Assembly: GCA_903900235.1 (NCBI GenBank)
Contig: CAIUMH010000084.1
Span: 1 to 34,361 of the forward strand
DNA length: 34,361 nt
Direction: 5' to 3'
DNA from: an uncultured Actinomycetes bacterium
GTDB taxonomy: Bacteria; Actinomycetota; Acidimicrobiia; Acidimicrobiales; RAAP-2
This document shows, piece after piece, positions 1 through 8,559 of this stretch. Within the stretch, counting starts at the first letter, position 1. The number at the start of each line of letters is the position of its first letter. A program made the position numbers and the translations under genes. The notes under the pieces were generated by a model. That model did not search any database and was not told where the DNA came from. It saw nothing but the letters and a program-made list of their open reading frames with translations.

Positions 1-880
1 CGTGCCTCCGATACGAGGCGAGGAGGTCCTGGTCCTGGACGAGGTGCGTGTAGGCGGGCGCCGTCGAGGTGACCTCGAGGGTCGCCCCCGTGGCAGTTGC
101 CCCTGCTTCGAAGCAGGCCTGGACGTGAGGGAGGAGCGCATCGAGATCTTCGATGGTGCGCGCCCTGGCCATGTACTTGGCCGATGCAGAGCCAGGGATG
201 ATGTTCGCCGCCTGACCGCCGCCGACCACGACGCCGTGCACCTGGCAGCCAGGGGGCAGCTGTTGACGGAGCAGTCCGATCGCGACCTGGGAGATCACCA
301 TTGCGTCCCCGGCGTTGATGCCCTCCCATGGTGCGGCGCTGGCATGGGCTGTCCGGCCGGTGAACGAGATGTCGAGCTGGCTCACGGCGAGGCACGACGA
401 GTGCAGGCGCTCAATCGACCAAGGGTGCACCATCATGGCCAGGTCGATGCCATCGAACCCCCCACGCTCGAGCATGAGCGCCTTGCCACCGCCGGACTCT
501 TCGGAGGGTGTGCCAAGGACGCGTACCTCGATGCCGAGCTCGTCAGCGACGGCTGCCAGTCCGATCGCCGCCCCAACGCTTGATGCGGCGATCAGGTTGT
601 GTCCGCAGGCATGGCCGACCTCCGGCAGAGCGTCGTACTCGGCCATGAAGGCCACGACGAGTGCTCCCGATCCCACGCGGGCGTCGAAGGCGGTGGGCAG
701 GTCGCAGACACCGCGATCGACCGTGAACCCCGCCGACTCGAGGACTTCCTCGGTGGCGGCAGCAGATGCCACCTCCTCGAATCCGAGCTCGGCGAAGCCG
801 TGGATGGCCTCAGAGAGGGCGATGAGCTGGGGGCGGGCCGCCTCGATCGCAGCCGTGGCTGTGGTGAGGGCGGCGTCCAC
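1..880 (-). CDS. M20 family amidohydrolase/metallopeptidase (3' part outside window)
   Basis: Likely a zinc amidohydrolase that removes N-acyl or aminobenzoyl groups from amino acids (M20D/AbgB-like); the exact substrate is unknown. Translation from a GTG at 880 gives 293 residues before the window edge. Residues 81-95 carry the family metal-site motif EYDALPEVGHACGHN, with C92 and H94 in the usual metal-ligand context. A later PSEESGGGK stretch holds the acidic pair expected of the catalytic site. The start lies 4 bp after the stop of the upstream carboxylase gene on the same strand, so the two are probably cotranscribed. No strong ribosome site is visible, which fits translational coupling. 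The C-terminal part is missing only because the window ends. Confidence 0.85.
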   Translation of the reverse strand, partial: MDAALTTATAAIEAARPQLIALSEAIHGFAELGFEEVASAAATEEVLESAGFTVDRGVCDLPTAFDARVGSGALVVAFMAEYDALPEVGHACGHNLIAASSVGAAIGLAAVADELGIEVRVLGTPSEESGGGKALMLERGGFDGIDLAMMVHPWSIERLHSSCLAVSQLDISFTGRTAHASAAPWEGINAGDAMVISQVAIGLLRQQLPPGCQVHGVVVGGGQAANIIPGSASAKYMARARTIEDLDALLPHVQACFEAGATATGATLEVTSTAPAYTHLVQDQDLLASYRRH

Positions 881-884
881 GTCG

Positions 885-2645
885 CTACTCGACGACGACG
901 ACGACGTCGCCGCCCGTGACCGAGTCGCCAGCTGCGACCTTCACCTCGGTCACCGTCCCGGCCTTGGTGGCATTGACGGCGTTCTCCATCTTCATGGCCT
1001 CGAGCACGCAGACCGTCTGGCCGGCCTCGATCTCGTCACCGACCTCCACGAGGACCTTCACGATGGTTCCCTGCATCTGGACCGTGACCGAGCCACTCGA
1101 CGCACCGGCGACTGACCCACCGCCCCCGCGCTTGCGGGCCTTGGTGCTCCCGCCGGCGCCTCCGGCAACCACTGTGCCGATCGAAGATTCCGGAAGCCAC
1201 AGCTTGACGTCGTAGCGCCGACCGCCGACCTCCGCAGTCACCGAGCGCAGCACCTTGGCCTCCGGCTCCTCGTCTCCGGCTGTCGGGTTGACCTCGAGGC
1301 CGGACAGGTCGAGCGTCTCTTCGACCCACTTGGTCGAGTAGCGCATCTCCGCGAAGTCAGGATGCGACAGGATGGCCTCAGCGGCCGGGATGGTGGTGGC
1401 AATCCCTTCAATGGTGGTCTCTTCGAGGGCACGCAGCATGCGCCGACGTGCTGACTCGCGATCTTCAGCCCACACCACGAGCTTGGCGATCAGGTTGTCG
1501 TAATACTGGCTGATCGTGTCGCCCGACTCGTATCCGGCATCAAGCCGGACGCCGGGCCCCGAGGGCTGGGCGAATTTGGTCATGGTGCCGGGGGAGGGGG
1601 TGAACCGACCGCCCGAGGGGTCCTCGGCATTGATGCGGACCTCGAAGGCGTGGCCGTCGCGCTTGACCTCACTCTGGGAGAACGGGATGGCTTCGCCGGC
1701 GGCGATACGAAGCTGCCATGCCACGAGGTCGAGGCCGGTGACGAGCTCGGTGACAGGGTGCTCGACCTGCAGCCGGGTGTTCATCTCGAGGAAGTAGAAC
1801 TCGCCGTCTTGGTAGAGGAATTCGACAGTTCCGGCGTTCACGTAGCCACAGGCCTCGGAGACCTTCACGGCGGCGGCGCCCATGGCTTGGCGGATCTCGT
1901 CGGGGAAGTCGGCGGCCGGGCTCTCCTCGATCAGCTTCTGATGGCGTCGCTGGCACGAGCAGTCGCGCTCGCCGAGCCAGAGCGTGTTGCCGTGCGAGTC
2001 GGCCAGGATCTGCATCTCGATGTGTCGCGGCCACGTCAGGTAGCGCTCCACGTAGCACTCGTCGCGACCGAAGTAGGAGAGCGCCTCACGCTGGGCAGAC
2101 TCGAGGGCCTCGGCAGCCTCGTCGGCCGCGTGTACGACCTTCATGCCTCGGCCACCACCACCGAATGCCGCCTTGATCGCCACTGGCCAGCCGAACTCCT
2201 CGCCAAAGGCGACGACTTCATCGGAGGAACTCAGCGTCTGGGACCGACCGGGGACACCAGAGACACCGGCGGCTTCAGCGGCCAGCCGGGAACTGATCTT
2301 GTCGCCCATGACCTCGATCGCCTCAGGCGGTGGGCCGATGAAGGTGACGCCCTTGGCCGTGATGGCCCGGGCGAAATCAGTGTTTTCAGAGAAGAAGCCG
2401 TAACCAGGGTGGACGGCATCGGCCCCGGACTCCTCGATGGCGGCGAGGATGGCTTCGGTATTCAAATAGCTCTCGGCAGCCGTCTGTCCGCCAAGGGCAT
2501 ATGCCTCGTCGGCGAGTCGGACGTGGAGGGCGTCCCGGTCGAGCTCGGAGTACACAGCGACGGTGGCGATGCCCATCTCCCGGCAGGTTCGGATCACCCG
2601 GACGGCAATCTCTCCACGGTTCGCGATCAGGACCTTCTTCAGCAC
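885..2645 (-). CDS. accA3: Acetyl/propionyl-CoA carboxylase alpha subunit (biotin carboxylase + BCCP)
   Basis: Carboxylates biotin with bicarbonate and ATP, then hands CO2 to a separate carboxyltransferase (AccD) to make malonyl- or methylmalonyl-CoA for lipid synthesis or propionate use. The protein is 586 aa from the GTG at 2645, chosen because GAGAGG lies six bases upstream and the protein then opens LKKVLIANRGEIAVR, the normal family start; a longer in-frame extension to 2855 has no family likeness. Seen in order: N-terminal biotin carboxylase fold, glycine-rich ATP-grasp loop FGGGGRGMK (161-169), RHIEMQILAD near 207, catalytic FLEMNTRLQVEHPVTE (285-300), a Gly-rich linker, and a C-terminal biotinyl domain with EAMKMEN (biotinylated lysine K552). 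The very end is a run of valines encoded by a GTC microsatellite. birA is divergent next door, and its product would biotinylate K552. The carboxyltransferase gene is not in the window. The symbol assumes the mycobacterial type. Confidence 0.93.
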   Translation of the reverse strand: MLKKVLIANRGEIAVRVIRTCREMGIATVAVYSELDRDALHVRLADEAYALGGQTAAESYLNTEAILAAIEESGADAVHPGYGFFSENTDFARAITAKGVTFIGPPPEAIEVMGDKISSRLAAEAAGVSGVPGRSQTLSSSDEVVAFGEEFGWPVAIKAAFGGGGRGMKVVHAADEAAEALESAQREALSYFGRDECYVERYLTWPRHIEMQILADSHGNTLWLGERDCSCQRRHQKLIEESPAADFPDEIRQAMGAAAVKVSEACGYVNAGTVEFLYQDGEFYFLEMNTRLQVEHPVTELVTGLDLVAWQLRIAAGEAIPFSQSEVKRDGHAFEVRINAEDPSGGRFTPSPGTMTKFAQPSGPGVRLDAGYESGDTISQYYDNLIAKLVVWAEDRESARRRMLRALEETTIEGIATTIPAAEAILSHPDFAEMRYSTKWVEETLDLSGLEVNPTAGDEEPEAKVLRSVTAEVGGRRYDVKLWLPESSIGTVVAGGAGGSTKARKRGGGGSVAGASSGSVTVQMQGTIVKVLVEVGDEIEAGQTVCVLEAMKMENAVNATKAGTVTEVKVAAGDSVTGGDVVVVVE

Positions 2646-2725
2646 GCTTGACCTCTCGATGGGTGGCCGGGGCACCTCGCCTCCGGCAGGGGGCTTGAGT
2701 TGACTCCCGATACTCTCACGGACCA

Positions 2726-2731
2726 TAGGGT
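2726..2731 (+). promoter_or_regulatory. -10 box of birA, leaderless-type
   Basis: TAGGGT sits 7 bases before the ATG at 2739, and no Shine-Dalgarno sequence is present between them. This matches the TANNNT-then-start arrangement of leaderless actinobacterial genes. A TTGACT at 2700-2705 could be a -35, but the 20-base spacer is longer than usual. Confidence 0.5.
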
Positions 2732-2738
2732 TGGCGCC

Positions 2739-3482
2739 ATGACGCACCACCACTTCGATATTCAGCGCTTCGACGTCATCGACTCGACCAACACCTATCT
2801 GCTCGACCAAGCCCGGAGCGGGGCCCCGAGCCGGCTTGTGGCGGTGGCCGACCACCAGACGGCTGGCCGGGGTCGACTCGATCGTCGTTGGGAGTCACCG
2901 GCGGGAGCGGCCCTGCTGATGTCGGTGCTGCTGCGAGTACCTCTCGAGCCTGGTCAACTGCACCTCGCAACCGCCGCCGTAGCGCTCGCAGCAGTGGCCG
3001 CGGTCGACCAGTCCTGTGGACTCGCCCCAGATCTCAAGTGGCCCAATGACCTGGTGATCGAGGATGCCAAAGTTGCCGGGATCTTGGCCGAGATCGACCT
3101 CTCGGCGGCCGATGGGGTGCCTGCGATCGTCGTGGGGATTGGGATCAATCTCACCTGGCCGGGACCACCGGAAGTGGGCGGGACGTGCCTCCTCGATGCC
3201 ACCGGTGTCACCGTCGAACGTGACGTCCTCCTCGATCTCGTCCTGTCAGAGCTGGCCGGGCGGGTCGATCAACTTGGTGAGAGTGAAGGTCGAGCAGTGC
3301 TGATCTCCGAACTCTCTGAACGGCTGGTGACCATCGGGCGAAGGGTTCGGGTGATGATGGCTGATGGCGAGGTTGAGGGTCACGCAGTTGGCCTGAGCCC
3401 TGAGGGCCACCTGCTCGTTGACACCGAGAACGGGATTCTCGAGGTGGCTGCGGGCGATGTGATCCATCTGCGTCCGGCCTGA
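2739..3482 (+). CDS. birA: Biotin--[acetyl-CoA-carboxylase] ligase
   Basis: Activates biotin as biotinyl-AMP and attaches it to the carrier lysine of biotin-dependent carboxylases, most obviously the alpha subunit encoded divergently 93 bp away. The 247-aa form begins directly with the catalytic domain: DSTNTYLL, the adenylate loop GRGRLDRRW, KWPNDLVI and VGIGINL are all present, followed by the small C-terminal beta domain. There is no N-terminal helix-turn-helix, so this is the monofunctional class and not a biotin-operon repressor. An in-frame TTG at 2700 would add 13 residues. I prefer the ATG at 2739 because family homology begins there and a TAGGGT box lies 7 bases upstream. The stop codon lies inside the first unit of an 18-bp tandem repeat. 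Confidence 0.92.
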   Translation: MTHHHFDIQRFDVIDSTNTYLLDQARSGAPSRLVAVADHQTAGRGRLDRRWESPAGAALLMSVLLRVPLEPGQLHLATAAVALAAVAAVDQSCGLAPDLKWPNDLVIEDAKVAGILAEIDLSAADGVPAIVVGIGINLTWPGPPEVGGTCLLDATGVTVERDVLLDLVLSELAGRVDQLGESEGRAVLISELSERLVTIGRRVRVMMADGEVEGHAVGLSPEGHLLVDTENGILEVAAGDVIHLRPA

Positions 3483-3556
3483 CCTGACAGTCCGGCCTGA
3501 CCTGACTATCCGGCCTGCCCTGACTATCCGGCCTGCCCTGACTATCCGGCCTGACT
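3472..3556 (+). repeat. 18-bp tandem repeat, four full units plus a partial
   Basis: Four head-to-tail 18-bp units (3472-3489, 3490-3507, 3508-3525, 3526-3543) are followed by a partial unit (3544-3556). The commonest form is ATCCGGCCTGCCCTGACT. Units 3 and 4 are identical, and units 1 and 2 differ at few positions. The array starts in the last codons of birA, includes its stop, and runs into the -10 region of the rmlB-like gene. It is not a CRISPR array because there are no spacers. Function is unknown; it could have arisen by slippage or hold repeated protein sites. Confidence 0.9.
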
Positions 3557-3561
3557 AGTCT
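3556..3561 (+). promoter_or_regulatory. -10 box of the rmlB-like gene, leaderless-type
   Basis: TAGTCT lies 7 bases before the ATG at 3569, with only pyrimidine-rich sequence and no Shine-Dalgarno between them. The box abuts the 18-bp tandem repeat, so the -35 region lies inside the repeat array. Confidence 0.5.
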
Positions 3562-3568
3562 CCCCTGT

Positions 3569-4579
3569 ATGCGCATGCTCATCACCGGCGGAGCCGGATT
3601 CATCGGCTCGGCCTTTGCCCGTTATTGGGTCGAGCGACACCCATCAGACACGGTGGTCGTCTACGACGTCATGACCTATGCCGCCACGATGGGGAGTCTT
3701 GAGGGAGTCCTTGACCAGATCGCCTTCGTCAAGGCTGACATCTGCGATCTTGATGCGGCCGTCCTGGCGATCGAGACCAACGAGATCGACACCATCGTTC
3801 ACTTCGCCGCGGAGTCGCACAACTCGCTCGCCGTGCTCGACCCCGCTCGGTTCTTCTCCACCAACGTGATGGGCACCCAGACCATGCTCGAGGCGGCACG
3901 TCGCTCTGGGGTGTCTCGGTTCCACCACATCTCGACCTGTGAGGTCTATGGCGATCTCGATCTCGACACCGATGAGTCATTCAACGAGTCGAGCCCCTAT
4001 CGCCCTCGGACCCCATACAACGCCTCCAAGGCCGGAGCGGACCATGCGGTGCGGGCCTACTCGGAAACGTACGAGCTCCCGATCACGATCACCAACTGCG
4101 CAAACAACTACGGGCCTTATCAATTCCCCGAAAAGGTCATCCCGCTGTTCTCCACCCGGGCGTTGGCCGATCAACCGCTGCCGCTCTATGCCTCGACGCA
4201 GAACCGCCGGGAATGGCTCCACGTCGACGATCACTGCCGGGCCATCGAGGCCGTACTGCTCCGGGGCCGGATCGGCGAGACGTACCACGTGGGCTCCGGT
4301 GTCGAGGCATCGATCGAGCAGATCGCCGATGCCGTCTTGGCAGCGACTGGCAAGCCAGCCAGCCTCAAGACGATCGTCCCTGACCGCCCGGGCCACGACC
4401 GGCGCTACCTCCTTGACATCACCAAGATCCGTACCGAGCTCGGATGGGAGCCGACGATCCCCTTCGAGCAGGGCATCCGAGAGACCGTCGAATGGTACCG
4501 AGACAACCAGGACTGGTGGGCACCACTGCTCGAGCGTGCTCCGGTGGTCGAGTCCACCTGGGGCGACTCCAAGTCCTAG
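3569..4579 (+). CDS. rmlB: RmlB-like NDP-sugar 4,6-dehydratase (extended SDR)
   Basis: Probably converts dTDP-glucose to dTDP-4-keto-6-deoxyglucose, the second step to dTDP-rhamnose. The 336-aa protein has the NAD loop TGGAGFIGS (6-14), YxxxK as Y150/K154, and the family stretch NCANNYGPYQFPEKVIPLF. The usual catalytic STDEVYG reads STCEVYG here (122-128), so the acidic residue thought to protonate O4/assist water loss is a cysteine. HFAAESH is followed by NSLAV where classical enzymes have VDRSI. It therefore belongs to a divergent branch, and the nucleotide or sugar specificity is less certain than the fold. rmlD follows after 12 bp, supporting a deoxysugar role. Confidence 0.82.
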   Translation: MRMLITGGAGFIGSAFARYWVERHPSDTVVVYDVMTYAATMGSLEGVLDQIAFVKADICDLDAAVLAIETNEIDTIVHFAAESHNSLAVLDPARFFSTNVMGTQTMLEAARRSGVSRFHHISTCEVYGDLDLDTDESFNESSPYRPRTPYNASKAGADHAVRAYSETYELPITITNCANNYGPYQFPEKVIPLFSTRALADQPLPLYASTQNRREWLHVDDHCRAIEAVLLRGRIGETYHVGSGVEASIEQIADAVLAATGKPASLKTIVPDRPGHDRRYLLDITKIRTELGWEPTIPFEQGIRETVEWYRDNQDWWAPLLERAPVVESTWGDSKS

Positions 4580-4591
4580 GCCATCGGTACT

Positions 4592-5506
4592 ATGCGAATC
4601 TTGATCACCGGAGCTGGCGGCCAGGTCGGCACGGACCTGTCACAGGTCCTTGGCGGAATGATCCCTCCGGCAGGACGGGCTACCGCCCTGCTCGGGGCAG
4701 ACCCAGTCGCTGATGGGGAGTTCGACCTCCACGCCCTCGACCGCGCTGGCCTCGACATCGTCGATGCCGAGCTTGTTCGGACCACCGTGGAAGCGATCGG
4801 CCCCGACGTGATCGTCCACCTCGCCGCTTACACCGCAGTGGACCGAGCGGAGCTGGACGTGCCCGGAGCGACGGCTATCAACGAGATCGGCACCGGCAAT
4901 GTGGTGGCGGCGGCAGAGGTGGTGGGTGCTCACGTGATCTACGTCTCCACGGACTATGTCTTCGCCGGCAACCTGGGGCGGCCGTTGGTCGAGACCGATG
5001 CGACCGGTCCGCTCAGCGTCTACGGGGCAACGAAGCTCGCAGGCGAAGCCATGTGTCGGGGAACCGACACCATCGTTCGGACCTCTTGGGTGGCCGGGCT
5101 CGCGGGTCGCACGGTCATCAACCTGGCGACGGATGCAGGCCGCACCGGACGTGCCCTTCGCTTCGTGGATGATCAGATTGGAACGCTGACTGCCTCAGCA
5201 GACCTGGCTGCGGGCCTGGTGGCCATGATCAGGCGACGCCCTGCGGGTGTCTTCCATGTTGCCGGGGCTGGTGCGGCGAGCTGGCATGAAGTGATCAGCC
5301 ATGCCGTCGTGGAGGCTGGTGGGTCGGCTGATCAGGTGACCCCGATCACCACCGCTGATCTCAACCCGCAACCGGCAGCGACGCGCCCGAGCTACTCACC
5401 GTTGGTCTCGCAGCGCCTCGCCGAGATCGAAGGGGTGCCGCTCCCCGAATGGCAAGATGGTGTGGCACGGCTGGTCGCCGCGCTCACCTCTGAGGGAGGG
5501 TCATGA
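4592..5506 (+). CDS. rmlD: dTDP-4-dehydrorhamnose reductase
   Basis: Reduces dTDP-4-keto-L-rhamnose to dTDP-L-rhamnose, the last step of the rhamnose donor pathway. The 304-aa protein has TGAGGQVG at 6-13, VSTDYVFAG (118-126), Y144xxxK148 (YGATK), and the C-terminal family signature around TTADLNPQPAATRPSYSPL. It lies 12 bp after the rmlB-like gene and its stop overlaps the start of the UDP-glucose dehydrogenase gene (ATGA), so it is in one operon. The epimerase gene rmlC is not in the window. An RmlA-like gene is far away at 23338. Confidence 0.9.
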   Translation: MRILITGAGGQVGTDLSQVLGGMIPPAGRATALLGADPVADGEFDLHALDRAGLDIVDAELVRTTVEAIGPDVIVHLAAYTAVDRAELDVPGATAINEIGTGNVVAAAEVVGAHVIYVSTDYVFAGNLGRPLVETDATGPLSVYGATKLAGEAMCRGTDTIVRTSWVAGLAGRTVINLATDAGRTGRALRFVDDQIGTLTASADLAAGLVAMIRRRPAGVFHVAGAGAASWHEVISHAVVEAGGSADQVTPITTADLNPQPAATRPSYSPLVSQRLAEIEGVPLPEWQDGVARLVAALTSEGGS

Positions 5507-6834
5507 CGTCGAAGCAGCCCAAGACGGCGAAGCCAGCAGCCGAGGCACGTCGCGTCTGCGTGATTGGCGCGGGATACGTGGGGCTTCCGACAGCCGGGGT
5601 GCTTTCGACCCGAGGACACGACGTCGTCCTCGCTGAGCGCGACGAGCGTCGACTGAACATGCTGCTGGCCGGCGAGATGCCGATCTTCGAGCCCGGTCTC
5701 GATGTGCTTTTGGCCGAGGGTCGTGCTGCCGGTCGCCTTCGGTACATGCCCTCGGCGGCTGAGGCCGTTCAGGGCTGCGAGTTCGTCTTCCTCTGCGTGC
5801 CCACCCCGCAGGGCGATGACGGTGCGGCTGATCTGTCCTATGTCGAGTCGGCGGCCGCAGAGATCGGGCCGTTCCTTGAGCCCGGCACCATTGTGATCAA
5901 CAAGTCGACGGTGCCAGTGGGGACCGTGAACCTGGTCGAGCGGACCATCGGGCGCTCCGATATCGCCGTGGTCTCGAACCCGGAGTTCCTGCGCGAGGGC
6001 ACAGCCGTGACCGACAGCCTCCACCCGGACCGCATCGTCGTCGGATCAACAGATGTGCGGGCTGCCACCGCCGTGGCGGAGCTCTTCGGCTCGACCGGTG
6101 CGGCCATGGTCATCACTGATCCCACGACTGCTGAGACCATCAAGTACGCCTCGAATGCCTTCTTGGCCACCAAGATCAGCTTCATCAACGCCATGGCCGC
6201 CCTGTGCGAAGCAGTAGGTGCCGATGTCCGAGATCTGGTCCTTGGTCTTGGGTTCGACAAGCGCATCGGCTTCGAGTTCCTCCGGCCCGGCCCCGGATGG
6301 GGCGGATCGTGCTTCCCGAAGGACACCTCGGCGCTGGTGCACATCGGAATGGAGCATGGGTACGACTTCGGGCTGCTGCGGGGGGCGATCGCCTGCAACG
6401 ACGAGCAGATCGAACGGATGGTCCACAAGCTCGAGGTAGCAGCGGGTGGCTCCCTTGATGGCAAGACGATCGGAATCTGGGGACTGACCTTCAAAGCCGA
6501 CACTGATGACCGACGCAACTCGCCGGCTACGGCCATCACGGCCAAGGTCGTTGAGCGCGGAGCCACGGTGCGGGCCTACGACCCCACGGTGAGCGCCAAC
6601 GATGCCAACAGCCCCGACCTCGCAGGCGTGGAGATCGTGGCGGATCCCGTCGAGGCGGCTCGCGGGGCTGCGGTCATCGGCTTGCTTACCGAGTGGCAGG
6701 AGTTCAGGTGGGTTGACTTTGACGCCGTGGCCGCCCTTATGGCTGCGCCGTCGATCGTCGACGCGAGGAACCTTCTCGACCCCGAGGCCATTCGTCGGCA
6801 GGGCTTCACCTATGTGGGCGTAGGTCGGACGTGA
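5503..6834 (+). CDS. ugd: UDP-glucose 6-dehydrogenase
   Basis: Oxidises UDP-glucose to UDP-glucuronate with two NAD+. The 443-aa protein opens with a non-conserved tail rich in Lys and Ala, then the NAD-binding VIGAGYVGLPT (20-30). The catalytic cysteine is C270 in GGSCFPKDT, and the C-terminal domain has GLTFKADTDDRRNSPA. GAGGGAGGG lies just before the ATG, which overlaps the rmlD stop by 4 bases. The downstream decarboxylase starts on the GTGA overlap, so substrate and product genes are translationally coupled. UDP-N-acetylmannosamine dehydrogenases are relatives, but the decarboxylase partner favours UDP-glucose. Confidence 0.9.
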   Translation: MTSKQPKTAKPAAEARRVCVIGAGYVGLPTAGVLSTRGHDVVLAERDERRLNMLLAGEMPIFEPGLDVLLAEGRAAGRLRYMPSAAEAVQGCEFVFLCVPTPQGDDGAADLSYVESAAAEIGPFLEPGTIVINKSTVPVGTVNLVERTIGRSDIAVVSNPEFLREGTAVTDSLHPDRIVVGSTDVRAATAVAELFGSTGAAMVITDPTTAETIKYASNAFLATKISFINAMAALCEAVGADVRDLVLGLGFDKRIGFEFLRPGPGWGGSCFPKDTSALVHIGMEHGYDFGLLRGAIACNDEQIERMVHKLEVAAGGSLDGKTIGIWGLTFKADTDDRRNSPATAITAKVVERGATVRAYDPTVSANDANSPDLAGVEIVADPVEAARGAAVIGLLTEWQEFRWVDFDAVAALMAAPSIVDARNLLDPEAIRRQGFTYVGVGRT

Positions 6835-7766
6835 GGGTCGTCATCGCTGGTGGCGCAGGATTCTTGGGGTCGCACCTGACGGATCTCCATGTGGCTCGTG
6901 GGGACGCGGTTGTGGTCCTTGATGACTTCACCACCGGAACGCAGGAGAACCTGGCGCACCTTGCGTCAACTGCTGCGGTCGAGGTCATTGCGGCAGATGT
7001 CAGCGTTGAGGTTCCGGTCACCGGAGCGGTGGATCGCGTCTACAACCTCGCCTCTCCGGCATCGCCTCCGGCCTACCTCGAGCGTCCGCTTGAGACCCTG
7101 GCTGTCGGCTCGGAGGGGACGCGGCGGCTCCTTGAGCTGGCTGACACGAGTTCAGCAAGGTTTGTGATGGCCTCGACGTCGGAGATCTACGGGGATCCGA
7201 TGGTGCACCCGCAGGTCGAGGACTATCGCGGCAATGTCGATCCAATCGGCCCGCGCGGCGTCTATGACGAGGCCAAGCGGTTCGCTGAGGCGATCACGAT
7301 GGCCTTCCATACCAAGCGCGGCACGGATATCGGCATCGCACGGATCTTCAATACCTATGGCCCTCGACTGGCCGCAGGTGACGGTCGGGTGGTGTCGAAC
7401 TTCATCGTCCAAGCACTCCGTGGTGATCCGCTGACGGTGTACGGCGATGGTCTCCAGACCCGCAGCCTCTGCTACGTGGCCGATCTCGTGGCTGGTTTGG
7501 CCGCTCTCGGCGATGCGACGGTGATCGGACCGATCAACCTCGGAAACCCCGATGAGCGGACCGTGCTCGAGATTGCTGAGATCATTCTGGAACTGACGGG
7601 GAGTTCGTCGTCGATCGAGCACCTCCCGCTTCCCACGGATGATCCGACTCGTCGGTGCCCGGATATCACCCGAGCCACCGAGCAACTCGGCTGGCGGCCC
7701 AGTATCAAGACTGAGGATGGCCTCAAGGTCACGATCGACCACTTCGCCGAGCTGCTCGATCGCTGA
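6831..7766 (+). CDS. uxs: UDP-glucuronate decarboxylase (UDP-xylose synthase)
   Basis: Converts UDP-glucuronate to UDP-xylose and CO2 using bound NAD+. The 311-aa extended SDR has GGAGFLGSH (7-15), NLASPASPP (72-80), TSEIYGDP with T116/E118, the HPQVEDYRGNVDPIGPR stretch, and YDEAK (Y145/K149), all typical of the UXS family and not of dTDP-glucose dehydratases. GTG start, overlapping the ugd stop as GTGA. With ugd it forms a two-step route to UDP-xylose. A UDP-apiose or related activity is possible but less likely. Confidence 0.9.
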   Translation: MRVVIAGGAGFLGSHLTDLHVARGDAVVVLDDFTTGTQENLAHLASTAAVEVIAADVSVEVPVTGAVDRVYNLASPASPPAYLERPLETLAVGSEGTRRLLELADTSSARFVMASTSEIYGDPMVHPQVEDYRGNVDPIGPRGVYDEAKRFAEAITMAFHTKRGTDIGIARIFNTYGPRLAAGDGRVVSNFIVQALRGDPLTVYGDGLQTRSLCYVADLVAGLAALGDATVIGPINLGNPDERTVLEIAEIILELTGSSSSIEHLPLPTDDPTRRCPDITRATEQLGWRPSIKTEDGLKVTIDHFAELLDR

Positions 7767-7795
7767 GTCGCCCAAGGAGTGTCGCTGGGCTCGGC

Positions 7796-7801
7796 TAGAT
7801 T
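7796..7801 (+). promoter_or_regulatory. Possible -10 box before the glycosyltransferase pair
   Basis: TAGATT lies 30 bases before the GTG at 7832, in the 65-bp gap after uxs, with GGGAGG close to the start. It could give an internal promoter. No convincing -35 is visible. Confidence 0.3.
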
Positions 7802-7831
7802 GAGGTTCGATCATCGAGACCGGGAGGCATC

Positions 7832-8557
7832 GTGGCGCCAGAGCGATCGCTTGAGCAGAAGGACTACAAGACCCTCAGCGTGCTCGTGCCCGTCTACAAC
7901 GAGCGGTCGACCATTGGCGAAGTGATCCGGAGGATCCGCTCGGTCGATGTGCCCCTCGAGGTTGAGATCGTGGTGGTCAACGACGGATCCTCCGACGGCA
8001 CCGACAAGGTGCTGGCCACTCTTGAGGACTCCACCGTCCGAGTGTTCAACCATGCTCAGAACCAGGGCAAGGGGGCTGCGCTGCGAACGGGCCTCGAGGC
8101 GGCCACCGGCGACCTGATCATCATCCAAGACGCAGACCTCGAATATGACCCGGAGGACTGGATCAAACTGCTCGACCCGATCATGAAGCACAAGGCATTC
8201 GTGGTCTACGGAAGTCGTTTCACCGGAGAGCGCAAGAACATGCTGCTGCTGCACTGGATCGGCAATCGGTTCTTGTCGCTGGTGACCAATGTGCTCTACG
8301 CGACCACGCTTTCGGACATGGAGACCTGCTACAAGTGCTTTGACCGCAGGGTGATCGAGCCGGTGCACATCATCTCCAATCGCTTTGACTTCGAGCCGGA
8401 GATCACCGCCAAGGTCCTGCGTCAGGGGTTCCGGATCTACGAGGTGCCGATCAGCTACGCCGGACGTGAGTTCGACGAGGGGAAGAAGATCACCTGGAAG
8501 GACGGCTTCGCCGCCCTCAAGGCCCTCATTAAGTTCCGCTTCACCAAGTCGCTTTAG
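7832..8557 (+). CDS. Family 2 glycosyltransferase, polyprenyl-phosphate hexosyltransferase-like
   Basis: Likely transfers a sugar from a nucleotide donor, possibly to polyprenyl phosphate (DPM1/ArnC-like fold). The 241-aa protein is a single GT-A domain: LVPVYNE (18-24), VVNDGSSDGT (48-57), and the metal-binding D100-A-D102 in IIIQDADLEYDP, then GSRF and a conserved RFDFEPEIT block. No transmembrane segment is visible, so it is a short cytoplasmic or membrane-peripheral form. GTG start with GGGAGG four bases upstream. The next glycosyltransferase starts 2 bp after its stop. Confidence 0.8.
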   Translation: MAPERSLEQKDYKTLSVLVPVYNERSTIGEVIRRIRSVDVPLEVEIVVVNDGSSDGTDKVLATLEDSTVRVFNHAQNQGKGAALRTGLEAATGDLIIIQDADLEYDPEDWIKLLDPIMKHKAFVVYGSRFTGERKNMLLLHWIGNRFLSLVTNVLYATTLSDMETCYKCFDRRVIEPVHIISNRFDFEPEITAKVLRQGFRIYEVPISYAGREFDEGKKITWKDGFAALKALIKFRFTKSL

Positions 8558-8559
8558 CT

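Noticed and set aside
2-1115. Plus-strand open frames at the window start
   Set aside because: Shadows of the M20 amidohydrolase on the minus strand, which has clear motifs.
3472-3556. CRISPR-like array
   Set aside because: Units are contiguous with no spacers; it is a simple tandem repeat.
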